Assembly: GCA_028551475.1 (NCBI GenBank)
Contig: CM052358.1
Location: 3,102,501-3,166,500, forward strand
Source of the DNA: Casuarina equisetifolia
Taxonomy: Eukaryota; Streptophyta; Magnoliopsida; Fagales; Casuarinaceae
Direction: 5' to 3'
Length of the DNA: 64,000 nt
Shown here: in pieces, positions 12,176 to 23,575 of the stretch
Numbering within the stretch: position 1 is the stretch's first letter
Layout of the letters: each line of letters starts with the position of its first letter
Notes under the pieces: model-generated
What the model was told of the DNA's origin: nothing
Seen by the model: the letters and a program-made list of their open reading frames with translations, nothing else
The model's database searches: none
Made by a program: the position numbers and the translations under genes

Positions 12176-14340
12176 CTTGAAATTATGACAGATAATAAAG
12201 AATCAGGCATAGCAGTTCAATGGGGTATCATCGTACAACCAGGCTCCTGTGTTTACTGATAAAACTGGCATCACAGTTCTAAAACACAAAAAGAAAAAAG
12301 GAAGTTTCTAAGCAGCTTACTTCCAACTTGTGTGGAATCAATGTTGTAGATTTCAGAAATGTTGTGAACTTGTGGATTCACTTGATCACCTCAAAAGGCT
12401 GAGGCCATACGAAATCAAAAAAGGAAAATGAAAAAAAAAATGTATGAGTTCCACTGTGCTGTGCCCGTGTTCCTTTTTACGCTTGAAAAAAAAAAGTTAA
12501 CATAGCCAAACTTTGTAAACACGTCTGAAAATACTGAGATAGCCAGACTCCATTTTGCTTTAAGCAAGACGCATTAGATTTTAGGACTGCGAGCGATCTT
12601 GAAAATGTTTGTTTGAAAAGTTAATCTGGAAAAGGTCTCTTAGAAATGCCAGAAACATCATTGACTTGAAGTCAAGCAAAACACATACACTGACAGAGTA
12701 ACGAAAAGATGCACAAAGTAGTTGACTTGTTCTGATTGTTGAACGTGCTTTGAATATTTCATTCGTGGGTTTTTTTTTAATAAAATAAAATTCTTTTGGA
12801 TCATCGCACTCAAAAGTTTATTTTGTTCTTTCTTTTCCTTTTCTTTTCTTTCATTACTTCAGTATAGCCAATCATTTGAAAAAATAGTTGAATATTTTTG
12901 AAGATAAGCTGCCTGGTTTTCTTTACTAGTCCTGGTAAATGTAAAAGAAGCTTGTTCAGCATAGTTGTAAATTTGTTTGATATTCAAACCAGGCCAATGT
13001 TATTTAGGTGGCTGCTTGCAGCTAGTTTTGTCTCATGATCGATATACCGTACCTTTTAATTTTAGTTAGTAAAAGAAGTTTGTTCAGCGTAGTTTTATTT
13101 GTTTTAGCTATCTAACCAAGCTTAGGTTGGTTGTGTAGCTGCTTATATTTGGTTCGTCTGTGACTGACACAGCGCACCTTGTTTTTAATTTATATAATTA
13201 AATGAATTCCAACTCAAAAAGAAAAAAGAACTAAAATCTTAGGTGAGATAGTAAAGAAATTTAACCCTTAAAAGAAACATAATTAGATAAAAAGAAGAAA
13301 TCAGGGTGGAAATTGGAGGGAAAAAAAGAGGGCTGCGATTGACACTCCATTCATAGTTAATGAATTGTAAATCAGAAATGTAAGTTCGGCACTTAAAAGT
13401 TTGTGTTCTCTGAATTCTATCATACCCTTTATCATTAATATTGTCATTTTACATCCAACAACTGCATATGGTTCTGGATTACGGAAAAGAATTATAAAGG
13501 GAATGGTCTCCATGCAATACTGGCGTCAATGGTAATACTCCAGGCAACCCGGTAACTATTAGGCATGCGAATTTTTAATGTCTTATCTTATTTCTCAAAT
13601 ATCTTGAATTCCAGCTACGATGAATGTTTTGATGAGATACTATTCACGTGAATTTTAGCATTTTTAGGTGAAATGTGGCTTGTTGTAACAGTTTCCTTAC
13701 TTCTTCCCTTCAATATGTCTCTATCCTCGTTGGCGATACTCCAAATTGATTTTAATATGTTGAAAATGATATAGTTATTGAATACCTAAATCTTGTTTTA
13801 GAATTCTCTTTATATTATTATTCTTGAATTTCATTTTAGTAAATTAAAATTCTTAACATTATATTAGAGTCTAGATTTAGAAGATGACACCTTCATTACA
13901 AACACTTGTAAATTTGCAAGAAAGTACATACTTGATATCCCTCAATATGAAGCTTCCAAATCATGTTAGTTGTAAAGGAATGTGCTAAATAGTGAACAAA
14001 AGTTTTACATTGTTTAAATTCAATTTGAAAATCCTCTTTATTAGGAAAAAACTTCCATTAAGTTAATTATGACATTGCTTCACTCATGTACAAAAATTCA
14101 TGTAGAAAATATTTTTCTACCTTCGAGATAAGGGGGCATGTTAAAAAAATTATAATAAAAGTTTCACATTGTCTAGATCTTGCTTGTTAATTTTATTTTT
14201 ATTTTATGTAGATATAAATTTATTTATTTTAAGTATAATATAATACAAACATTTAGAGGTACATCTTAGCATTACAATATATCTAAGAGAAAATTAAGTT
14301 ACAATCATTTAACTATAACACATAAAAATATTTACTTAAG
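12176..14340. other. 5' flank of copy 1: old intron 1, signal-peptide exon missing
   Basis: This block is shared almost base for base with 55,737-57,900 beside copy 4. Its left half matches intron 1 of the family, and 13,300-13,560 matches the stretch just inside exon 1 of copy 3 (47,370-47,620). Where copy 3 then carries the signal-peptide exon, this block runs into unrelated AT-rich DNA near 13,570. I see no first exon. The short minus-strand ORF at 13,301-13,513 is conserved only as DNA homology and is not supported as a gene. Confidence 0.6.
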
Positions 14341-14789
14341 AGAGTTTGATCTTCTATAGCTATAGGAAGGCAATCTAATGGAGGGAGTGAAGTCACCCCA
14401 AGTTTCCTTGCTCTTGGGCCATACAAGTCCTGTTTTCAACCAGAGCATCCAACTTTTTATGCAACACCTCACTACTAAATATAGCATTTGAAGCAGCCAA
14501 TGATGCAAAAGTTAAAATTTGAGGGAAAAAATTTACCTAGTTAATTAACAGGTTATTTACAAATAACTCTCAAATTACTAATTCCAATAATTGGTGGGTT
14601 CAAATTATTATCCCTTTTTAATTGGCACCTTTTACTAATATTTAAAATTGAAATGAATAAAAACTTGTGTCAGTGATTTACACATACAAAATTCTCTTTC
14701 ATGATTTCTTAACAACCCTTTAACTAAAGAAGGATAATAATAATAATAATAATAATAGTAAAACCTTTATTATTATTATTATTAAAACC

Positions 14790-14822
<33 letters not shown>

Positions 14823-14949
14823 CATAGGTAATTTGGCAAGACTTTGAGACAAGCTACACCTTCTTAGGTGGCCTACTCTAAGTAAAAGCCTATCTAGTGC
14901 AGTAATGAAGCTGTATCCAAGCTTTGCTCTACCTGATTCTACATAGTTA
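14341..14949. other. AT-rich spacer with inverted (AAT)n and (ATT)n runs
   Basis: No gene is seen. From 14,733 to 14,822 there is an AAT run followed by two ATT runs, each introduced by AAAACCTTT. The AAT and ATT runs are mutually complementary and could fold back. The rest shows no feature I recognise. Confidence 0.6.
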
Positions 14950-16310
14950 ATTTAAAAATGACTCCACAGGAAGAGGAGCATTTGACGGTGAATATCTGAT
15001 AAAAGCTGCTGCAGATTGCCATTAGCCATGTACTCATATAACAGCGCCTTGTTTTCACCCGCATCAAAGTATCCGACAAAAGAAACCAAGTTCCTGTGAT
15101 GAAGTACCATTAAGAGCTGTGCCTGCATTTCAAATGGCGGTTCACTCTTGCCGGATGAAATCTCAGTTGTTTAAACCTTGAAGTACTTTAAAACACTAGT
15201 TGCGCTGTTCAATCTGACCTCTGCTTGAAATTCCTTGTACCCTCACTTTTACAAATCCTTCTCTTTCAATTTTTTTTACAAAGTTATTCGTTATCCTTGC
15301 AAGTTCAGAATAGCTATACTGTCGATCCCTTGATTTGATGTTGGACTAACAACAATATCAACAAGAACGGACGTCGGCACATTAGGGACATGCCATCCAC
15401 TACAACATGTTTCGCACTTTCGTGGGAAGAAGTGCAGATTTTTGTTACAGATCATACATGTTTGTGTCGTCAAATCTATTTTTCACATGCTAGTGTTACA
15501 AGGATTAAATCTGCAGTCCATCGATCTTAAACAGGGGATGCAAATCAAGTCTCCGGCCTATTATGTGATTATTAACCACGTTTAGCAGGAAGTCTTCTTT
15601 TCAGACGGTCACCATGCAATTTCCATTTTCGTGAAAGATCAAGAAGCGACCGATTCTTCCACGGCAGTGACCGGTCTCTGCCTCGTTCCTCTTCTCGTGT
15701 TCAACTTGTATATGTAGAATAAGGTTTCCTCTCTTTCTCTTGGAGCCGTTGTAACACCATCTACGGAGCACTTTGCTCTTCGTTGTTTGTAACTAGTTTT
15801 ACTTGTCATTAATTACAAACAAGGTTTTATCCAGATGCCTTTCGTCCTCTCTCGGATTTTCAGTTTCTCTATCATATCTTGTTAACGAGCTAGGCTAGGG
15901 GAAGTACGGGGTCTCATGCTTGTCTATCTTGCCAATTAAGGATAGGTTTCCTGATCTTTCTATGGCCAAATGGGCTCCAAACTGCGTGAAGCCGTCTCCC
16001 GTGCTGGTTTGATTTTTCACTTTGAATTTCATGGTAGTCGGATAATATTTCCATAGTATCAGTCTTGAATTCCGTCGGACTGGAGGGAGAGAACAGTTAT
16101 GGACTCTCCTTTTATTATGTTCTTTTTTTCGAGTATTGCCTGTAGATTTAGTTGTTTCTTCTATCAATTTCTCTTCCAAAGAAGCTTACCTCTATGAAGT
16201 TTAATGACAATTAGAGAAGTTGAAAATAGATAGCAAGCGCACTGGAGACTAATAGAAGGACCGGGACTACAATGGCCGATGCAACAACCTCTTTCCATAG
16301 CAAACGGACA
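14950..16310 (-). pseudogene. Relic G: fragment of an LRR-I receptor kinase
   Basis: This is a heavily decayed piece of the same receptor family. About 14,997-15,122 matches the second kinase exon (HHRNLVS, then [11 protein letters not shown]); its splice donor has changed from GT to AT. About 15,210-15,345 matches the P-loop exon but has lost the glycine motif. The stretch from 15,480 to about 15,590 matches the intron after the membrane exon. A non-homologous insert (about 15,595-16,180) carries a 94-codon minus-strand ORF of unknown origin. At 16,211-16,310 a membrane-helix remnant reads VVASAIVVPVLLLVSSALAIY. The malectin and catalytic-loop exons are absent. The segment from 15,480 onwards recurs as relic H near 28 kb. 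Confidence 0.7.
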
Positions 16311-17557
16311 AAGATCTGGATTTTTGTACAAGTTAACCCGAGTGCTTTTAGATTTTTCACTTCACATTGGCAAAGTCCATTTCTTTGTAATCTTTCTCCT
16401 TTTATCATCTTAAAAGTAAAAAAAGAAAAAAGAAAAGGAGAGGGATAAAAGTATAGAAAGCTACCCCAATCCAGGCACTCAGTACAGTTTAGACAATTAT
16501 GTTAATCCCTTTCAAATTCATGGCCATCAGACAGGAGAAGGTAGGCCACTTGGTTCACTTCAATTTCTTGATTTTAAGGTGAGTTCGATCCCATTTTCAA
16601 TATAAGTCCTCGTGTAGTGTTTTTCTTTTTCGTTAAATTTTGAACAAAAACTCCTCTTTCCTTGATATTATACCCTCCCAATTCCTTTATTTTGCTTCCA
16701 TTTTCTTTCTCAACCTAACATGTTGGACCATTATGCATCGAGCTTAAGAGTCACAATCACTCATAACTTGTACCTCCATGGCCCAAACTTCAACTATGGT
16801 CGGCTGAGAGAAGGAAGACAGGCAGAGAGAGGGAGGGTATAGAGAAGATGGAATGATGAGGATATGTTTGAAAAAAGAGAAAGAAGCCGTTGAAGGTTTA
16901 GTTTAGAAATAGGCCAATATCTGGGATGTCAATAAAGAAAAAAAAATTCAAATTCCTGTGCAAGGAAAACTCGGGCCAAAAATCGTTGGAATTTCATCTC
17001 TCAAGGTCAAGGATGAAAATTTCCTAGACTGCAACAGGCTGGCTGGTATAAGTAAAAGCTGTAGCCAGATTACACCTTCCATGGGTGGCCAGCATGTGCT
17101 TCTTTCCTCGCTCAAACCTAAATGAGAAGATGATAAACTAAGAAAAAGGCCTACTGTGAAGATGGGTTTCATTGGGACATAATGTGCGCCAAAATATAGA
17201 ACGATTGTACTAGTCTCAGAAGTGCATCTACGCATTTCATGGCACTCACTTATCAATATGTAACAATGCCTCTAATTAAAAGAGATCATAGACGCTTATT
17301 TTGACTTCAAGTTCGGCATCATTATAGTTCAATAATCCAATAGAAAGCTAAAGAGGTTTATAAGGTAGATTTTGCATCATTATAGTTTAATAATCCAATA
17401 GTAGGCTAAAGAAGTTTATAAGATACAAACTCAGGCAACCGAAACAAAGTTACAAGCATTAAGCGATAATATGATAAGTTTTTGAAGAAGACTCATGTAA
17501 GACAGACTAATCGTTGTATTATATAGAAGGAGCTATCAACCACAGCTTTTTTCGTAA
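16311..17557. other. Spacer between relic G and copy 2
   Basis: No gene is supported. The region from about 16,430 to 17,140 is homologous to 28,860-29,270 and in part to 38,720-39,080, so it is the 3'-flank module of the array. The 102-codon minus-strand ORF at 16,948-17,256 lies within this repeated non-coding module and is not conserved in frame. Confidence 0.55.
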
Positions 17558-18931
17558 TTACCTAGCAAGGGGAGCAATTCCAGATTCAAGCTGTAAGCCT
17601 CTAGTTTCCATCCTTCGACTTCTTTCATGAGCTAAACATTCCTTTAATTCCGCTAGTATGTGACTCATGTCTGGCCTTTGGTTTGCAGTTGATGGTATAC
17701 ATGACAAGGCAATCTCCAAAACTTTCCAGACAGAATTAGTGTTAAATTCTCCTTCCAACCTTGGATTAACAATGTTTTGAATATCTCCTCTTTCAACTAG
17801 AGGATTAACCCATTCAAGTATGTAGTTGTCTTCCATAGGACCTCTTCTTATTGCAGGACGACAAATGATTAACTCCAATAGAATAATTCCGAAATTATAT
17901 ACATCACTTTTTTGGTTGAAGGTACCAACCAAGTTGAATTCTATATAAGAAAGACATGTGATTAGATGAATGGAAGAAACTCAAAGCTTAATTTACTATT
18001 TTATGATACTTTTATTACATTGTTGTCTTCTTCAATGAGATAATTACTAATTACTTGAATCCTAAACAATAACTATTGGCATCTTGCTACTCCAAAGAAG
18101 CATAGTTGATTAAAAAAGAAAAAGAAAGGGAGAACCACACATCCAAATCCACACAGGGTTTGTTTCTTCTAAAATATTCACATTTCACAAAGTTTTCATA
18201 TTAACTTAAGATAAATTGTAAATTATGTAGATTTTGAACACATTGGGATCTTGGAATTCAATGTTGTGATCCATATGGTTAGACCATATTTTGTATTAAA
18301 AGTTTTCCAATAACAACCTTACCATGTTAGAAATTCACTAAAATGTACTTACATGATAAATACATTCAAACTAAAAGAGGAAGTAGTAAGTTTAATACTT
18401 ACTGAGGTTCTAGGTACCCAAATGTACCAGCTGGACGAGTTGACACATGAGAGTCGCTTTCACTTGCAAAGGCTCTAGACAACCCAAAATCAGCTATCTT
18501 GGCTTCCATGTATTCATTCAATAAAATTTTGGAAGGCTTCAAATCTCTATGAATTATAGATGGTTTGCAACCATTGTGTAGGTACTCCAACCCTAAGATT
18601 ACATTGTGGGCATACCATGTGATTAATAATCATATAAAGATTTCATGTATGAAAAATCATGTAAGTAATTGTTTGCATACCATATAATGCATCTACCGCA
18701 ATATGAAGTCTCTCATTCCATTTTAAGACACGAGTGTTGGTCACTGCATCAGAAACACATCGAGGTATCCCTTTCAATGGGTTGTAATTGAGAATTGCCT
18801 CATTTCTTGATAATGTAAGACAAAAATATTCATGGGATATTTGTAAAATATATCCATTAGTAATCCTAATGAACGAATTAGGGATACAATTTCTTTTAAA
18901 GCTTAGGTTGGCTACCTTGTACTGCCTGTCT

Positions 18932-18983
18932 CCCCCCCCCCCCCCCCCCCCCAACAAACCTCCTTTTTTTTTTTTTTTTTTTT
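18932..18983. repeat. Poly-C then poly-T tract in a copy 2 intron
   Basis: About 21 C followed, after a short gap, by about 20 T on the plus strand, inside the intron between the second and third kinase exons. The equivalent introns of copies 1, 3 and 4 lack it. Tract lengths here are prone to sequencing error. Confidence 0.9.
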
Positions 18984-21900
18984 CTGTTTTCGTCTCTCAT
19001 TTAGTATCTTTATATGTAATAATACAGGTGATTCACCTAAGTCAGGGTTCACTACAAGTACAAAGACGGTGTTCATTGTGTTTAACGGTAAGAGCAAGCA
19101 ACATTGGATTGCCTTCCGTAAAAATGAATGGTAAGCATTTGGGATTACAGCTGCACCTTCTGGTTGTCCTGCTCTAACTTTCAGCATTTTGGTGGTAAAT
19201 ACCTGACAAATGCTGTTGTAGGTTTCCATTAGCCATGTACTCATATATTAGCGCCTTGTTTTCACCCTCGTCACAGTATCCAAGAAGAGAAACCAAGTTT
19301 CTGTGATGAACTACCGTTAAGAGTTGTGCCTGTATTTGAAAATGGCCCTTCATTTAGTTTTTGAATCCTTGAAGTAAATGAAAGCACTAATTGCAGCACT
19401 AAATCTAACCTCTGCTTCAAATTCCTTATACCCTTGCTTTGATGAAGGAGAGAGCAATTTCACGGCAACTCTAGTGCCATTGGTCAGTGTGCCGAGGTAC
19501 ACGCTTCCGAATCCTCCTGCTCCGATGATTGTCTCGAAGTTATTAGTTATTTTCACAACTTCAGAGTAGCTATACCATTGATCCTTTGATTTGATGTTGG
19601 ATCTCACAATCATATCTAAAACAAAGAAGATCAGCACATAAGCAACATGGAGAATATGTATAGTGTTGTTATCATTGTCGGTGTTTGTGTCATTAAATCT
19701 ATTTGTCTATGTGCTGATGTTACTAGGATTAAATCCGTAACCCATTGATCCTACTCAGGATATGGCACACCAAAGCCTTGTGCAAATTGAAATTTTTTTA
19801 TTTTTTAATTTCCCCATCATCTTTCATAACTTGAACCCTGTTATCGGGTGCAGTAAAAAAACTTAAACTCTATGAATTGTAATCACAATTAAAGAAGCAG
19901 AAAAGGAAGAAAAAAATACCTTCACGTCTTTTCGTTCTATAAATAGCTAGAGCAATAAAGATGAGGAGGAGGAACAGGACCGCTACAGCCGATTCAACAA
20001 CCGGAATTACAAGCGCATTTTTCTTGTTTCTCTTGCATGGAGGTTCCAGACAAAGATCTGGATTTTCGTCCAATCTTGCATAAAGTACATCAGGTAAGAT
20101 CCCATGGTAAAGAAGTCATTAAAAGATAGATGATTCTGTTATCAACCAATAAGAATAACTATATCGCACGGGGGAATGAAGTCATGCTTTTCTGGTGTTT
20201 GCTGGGTAAAGTAGGCAATTGTAAGGGGAGAGATGAAAGGAATGAGAGAAAAGGATAAGTGAAATTATCTTTCTAAGCATTTGAAGAAAATTAAGGATTT
20301 GAGGCAGGAAAGAGAAGCTAACCTCAAGTCCAATTTCCCATCCTTAAACCTTCGCACAAGCGCAGCAGGAAGTGAACCTATGAGCTTGTTACCACTTAAA
20401 TCACTAGAAGCATGGTGTCAAGAAAATCACGTCAATGTCCTAAGCAAGCAGGTTTATAATAACTCAACCTAAACTCAATAACTTACAGGGTGCTCAAAGA
20501 TGACAATTGTGCGAAAACTTCAGGCAATGACCCAATTAAGTTATTATATGATAAATTCCTGAAACCAATAGAGTTAAGAAAATTTCGGATAAAGATAATT
20601 GTTACTAGGATTAATTATACTCACAATGAGATAATCCTTGGAGGATTTTCGTTACTGCAGTTCAAACCATCCCATAAGTACCAACTTGGGACACATGGAT
20701 CACCTTGCCAATTTTTAGTCATGTTATACAGGTTCTTTATCTCCATGATTGCTTCAACTGATGTTTTTAAGTTAGAAAAACAATAATCAAATCATTGATT
20801 CAAAGAAAAAGTGATAGAGGGGGAGGAAGAATTCGTAATGCACACAATTATATAGGAGTACATGAAATCAAAAGTTAGGTCCAATAATTTGCAGCAGTTG
20901 AACAAGCATGCCTTTCCTATGCTTGAACTACTTGTGCATCTTATTACAAGATGTTGACATCTTATTACAAGATCATTAAAAACTGGATGGGAAGTGCATC
21001 ATATTATTTAGATTTACTTAAAAATTAACTTTAAATTTAAATACATGACCCACCTAACCAGCTGGTTTTGATGAGAAAATAAGTATTTTTATATAATATT
21101 AAAGCTTTAAGAATTGACACTTTGTGTTTGAAAGGAACATATTATTTTTGTAAAAAAAGTCACATCTTAAATTATTTGTGAGAGAATATCTTAAGAACAG
21201 TATAAAAAGTATCTCAAATTGTTTAAATCTCATTTGAGAATTAGATTTAAAATAGTATACATTCTCCTTCCTTATGAGTCAATTTTTGAGAGAAAAATAA
21301 ACTTCTTAACAATGATAATGGCAAAATAAGCATATTCATTGTAAAGAGAGAGATGCGTACCATCGTTTATGAAAGTAGGTTTATTTGAGAGTTCTTTGAT
21401 CGCAACAATCTCAAAGGCGTTGAGGATTGGAGGAAAGTGAGTGCCCTCAGCCGAGCTTATCGAAAAGAAAAGGCGACCTCCCAAAATTGGCGGATCATCT
21501 TGGACTATGGTAACTGATTTTAGATATTCAAGTTTAACAGAGTCTATCAGAATGCGGTCACCACCCAAACGGATTGCCACTTCCCTCTGCTTCCCGGCCT
21601 GAAGTTTCTCAATCTCAGCAAAGTGGAAGTAAACATATGTTTTAGCATCTGGATCTGATAAAGTCCAGTCTAGGGTCAAGGGAATGCTAGCATTCGGCGA
21701 TTTGGCTGCAGTCCTCATCACTTCATGTGGTAGTTCATACGCAACATCCATGCTCTGGGTGTAAATTTGACAGTCCGTGGATATTTTCGTGAAATTATCA
21801 AATCCTCGAGAAAGCCAGTAGCGATCATAAACATCGATTGGATTTCTAAATGGGAGAAATGTTTTCGGTCGAGTCAGTACAAAACGATATTGGAACAACC

Positions 21901-22510
21901 GATTTACTTGAACAAGGTAAGTATAACTGAAAGTACCTTTGCTACCAAAATGTAAAGAAAGCTACACTTTTCTCGGAGGTGACACGGGATTTACTTATGT
22001 TTCAAAGTTTAACGGTAATAATTATGTTAGTGTCTCCATTTCATTTTCTATAAAGTGAGATGAAAATTAACCTACGTGATCAATTTTGAATGAAATTACC
22101 TATATATACTTTCACATCAGATAAAATATTAGCAAAAAATAGTTATGCTCGTGACAAAGCAGGCTCTAATCATAAGTGTGGAGGTGGATTCTTTTTGGTC
22201 AAGAAGCAGTGGATCATTTTAGTACTCAAAGTCTTTCCATATAAAAGGCACAAGCATATTATCTTAAATTTGGTGCAATGTCGCAATGGTAAAAGAAATA
22301 AAAATATCAGAATTAATCACGTGATATGATTTTCATTCAACTTGACTAAAACATTAACAAAAAGAATTACTTGAAAATTTTGCATAGTTTAAGAATAACA
22401 ATTGTTTCAACATATTATATGTTTAGAAATCATACAAATGTTGTGGACAATAATTCTAATTTCTTAAGAGGCAAAAGATCTGAGACGTAGTGTGAATGAA
22501 CTCACTTCCT

Positions 22511-22594
22511 TTTCTCAGCATATGAATCATTAAACTACATGCTTCTAAAGAGTTTCTCAGCATATGAATCATTAAACTGCATGCTTCTAAAGAT
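22511..22594. repeat. 42-bp tandem duplication in a copy 2 intron
   Basis: Two adjacent 42-bp units beginning TTTCTCAGCATATGAATC, differing at one base. The inverted relative at about 61,300-61,345 has a single unit, so the duplication arose in copy 2 alone. Confidence 0.85.
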
Positions 22595-23536
22595 GTATGA
22601 ACAATATTAGAATAAGAGACATGCCATGGAATAAAGTATGGCAATGCTGATTCAAGATGAATATTTAGGGGTAGATTTTTCACTTTCTTGGTTAAGAAAG
22701 AAAGGAAAAGAAGGAAGAAAGAAATAAGCAACATGAACATGACATAGAGGTGAGATCTAGAGATGGTTTAAATATTTACCTGAAGCCTGATTCACTTGCC
22801 CTATCAACATCATAATGATATATGTTTGCCATTCCTCCTTCCTCAATGTGATGAATAGAATAATCCAAAAATCGTAGTAGCAATGTTGAAATATAAGTTA
22901 TCCCTAGACCAGTATTGACAAGACACACATCTATATAATCCGTAGAGGGAACATAAATGATACTATAACGAACGCTTGGTGAGCTTATTGTTTGCCATTT
23001 ATTAACCCCGAGATATAGATCAAATATTGGAATCTTGTTCTTGGTATCATAATTCCCGTACACGAAATGAGCCTCGATAATATAGTTATTGTTTCTTCCT
23101 TGCACTGGTCTCAAGGTGTAACAATTCCTTGTTCCTTCAGGAAAACTTCTTAATGTGTTTTCATATTGGAAAGATGTATCATAAAAATCAGGAGATACCT
23201 TAGTGGCTATTCCAGTATCTATAAGTTCCTTATCTGACATGTAAGGAATCTTCGTTTTCTCATCTATGTAATCTTCATTGCTGCCACAATCAATGCTAAT
23301 GAAACCTTAAAATTTTGAGAAAAATAAAAAATTAGCCTTAGCAATCGATATGGTATGCTCCATTAAAACATGTGACCTACGTTTGCAAGATAAACTAAAT
23401 GAGTGGCTTTTCTGTGGCTTCTATGTTTAGCTGATAAAATTGGTATCAGAATTCATAAAACACCCAAAACCACAGAACATTTGAGCAACTTATTTCGAAC
23501 TGGTGTAGAAGACGTTTTGGATTCAAGATTCTACAC

Positions 23537-23537
<1 letters not shown>

Positions 23538-23575
<38 letters not shown>
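23538..23575. repeat. (TTA)n microsatellite in intron 1 of copy 2
   Basis: About twelve TTA units. The inverted counterpart near 60,334-60,351 has only about five to six units, a length difference between copies 2 and 5. Confidence 0.9.

Noticed and set aside
14733-14822. AAT/ATT runs as a possible terminator or MITE
   Set aside because: Simple microsatellite expansion explains them; no terminal inverted repeats or target duplications were found at the edges.
18788-19244. Overlapping ORFs of 104-129 codons on both strands
   Set aside because: They read through the poly-C and poly-T tracts and through intron or exon antisense of copy 2, giving runs of Pro/Phe or Gly/Lys.
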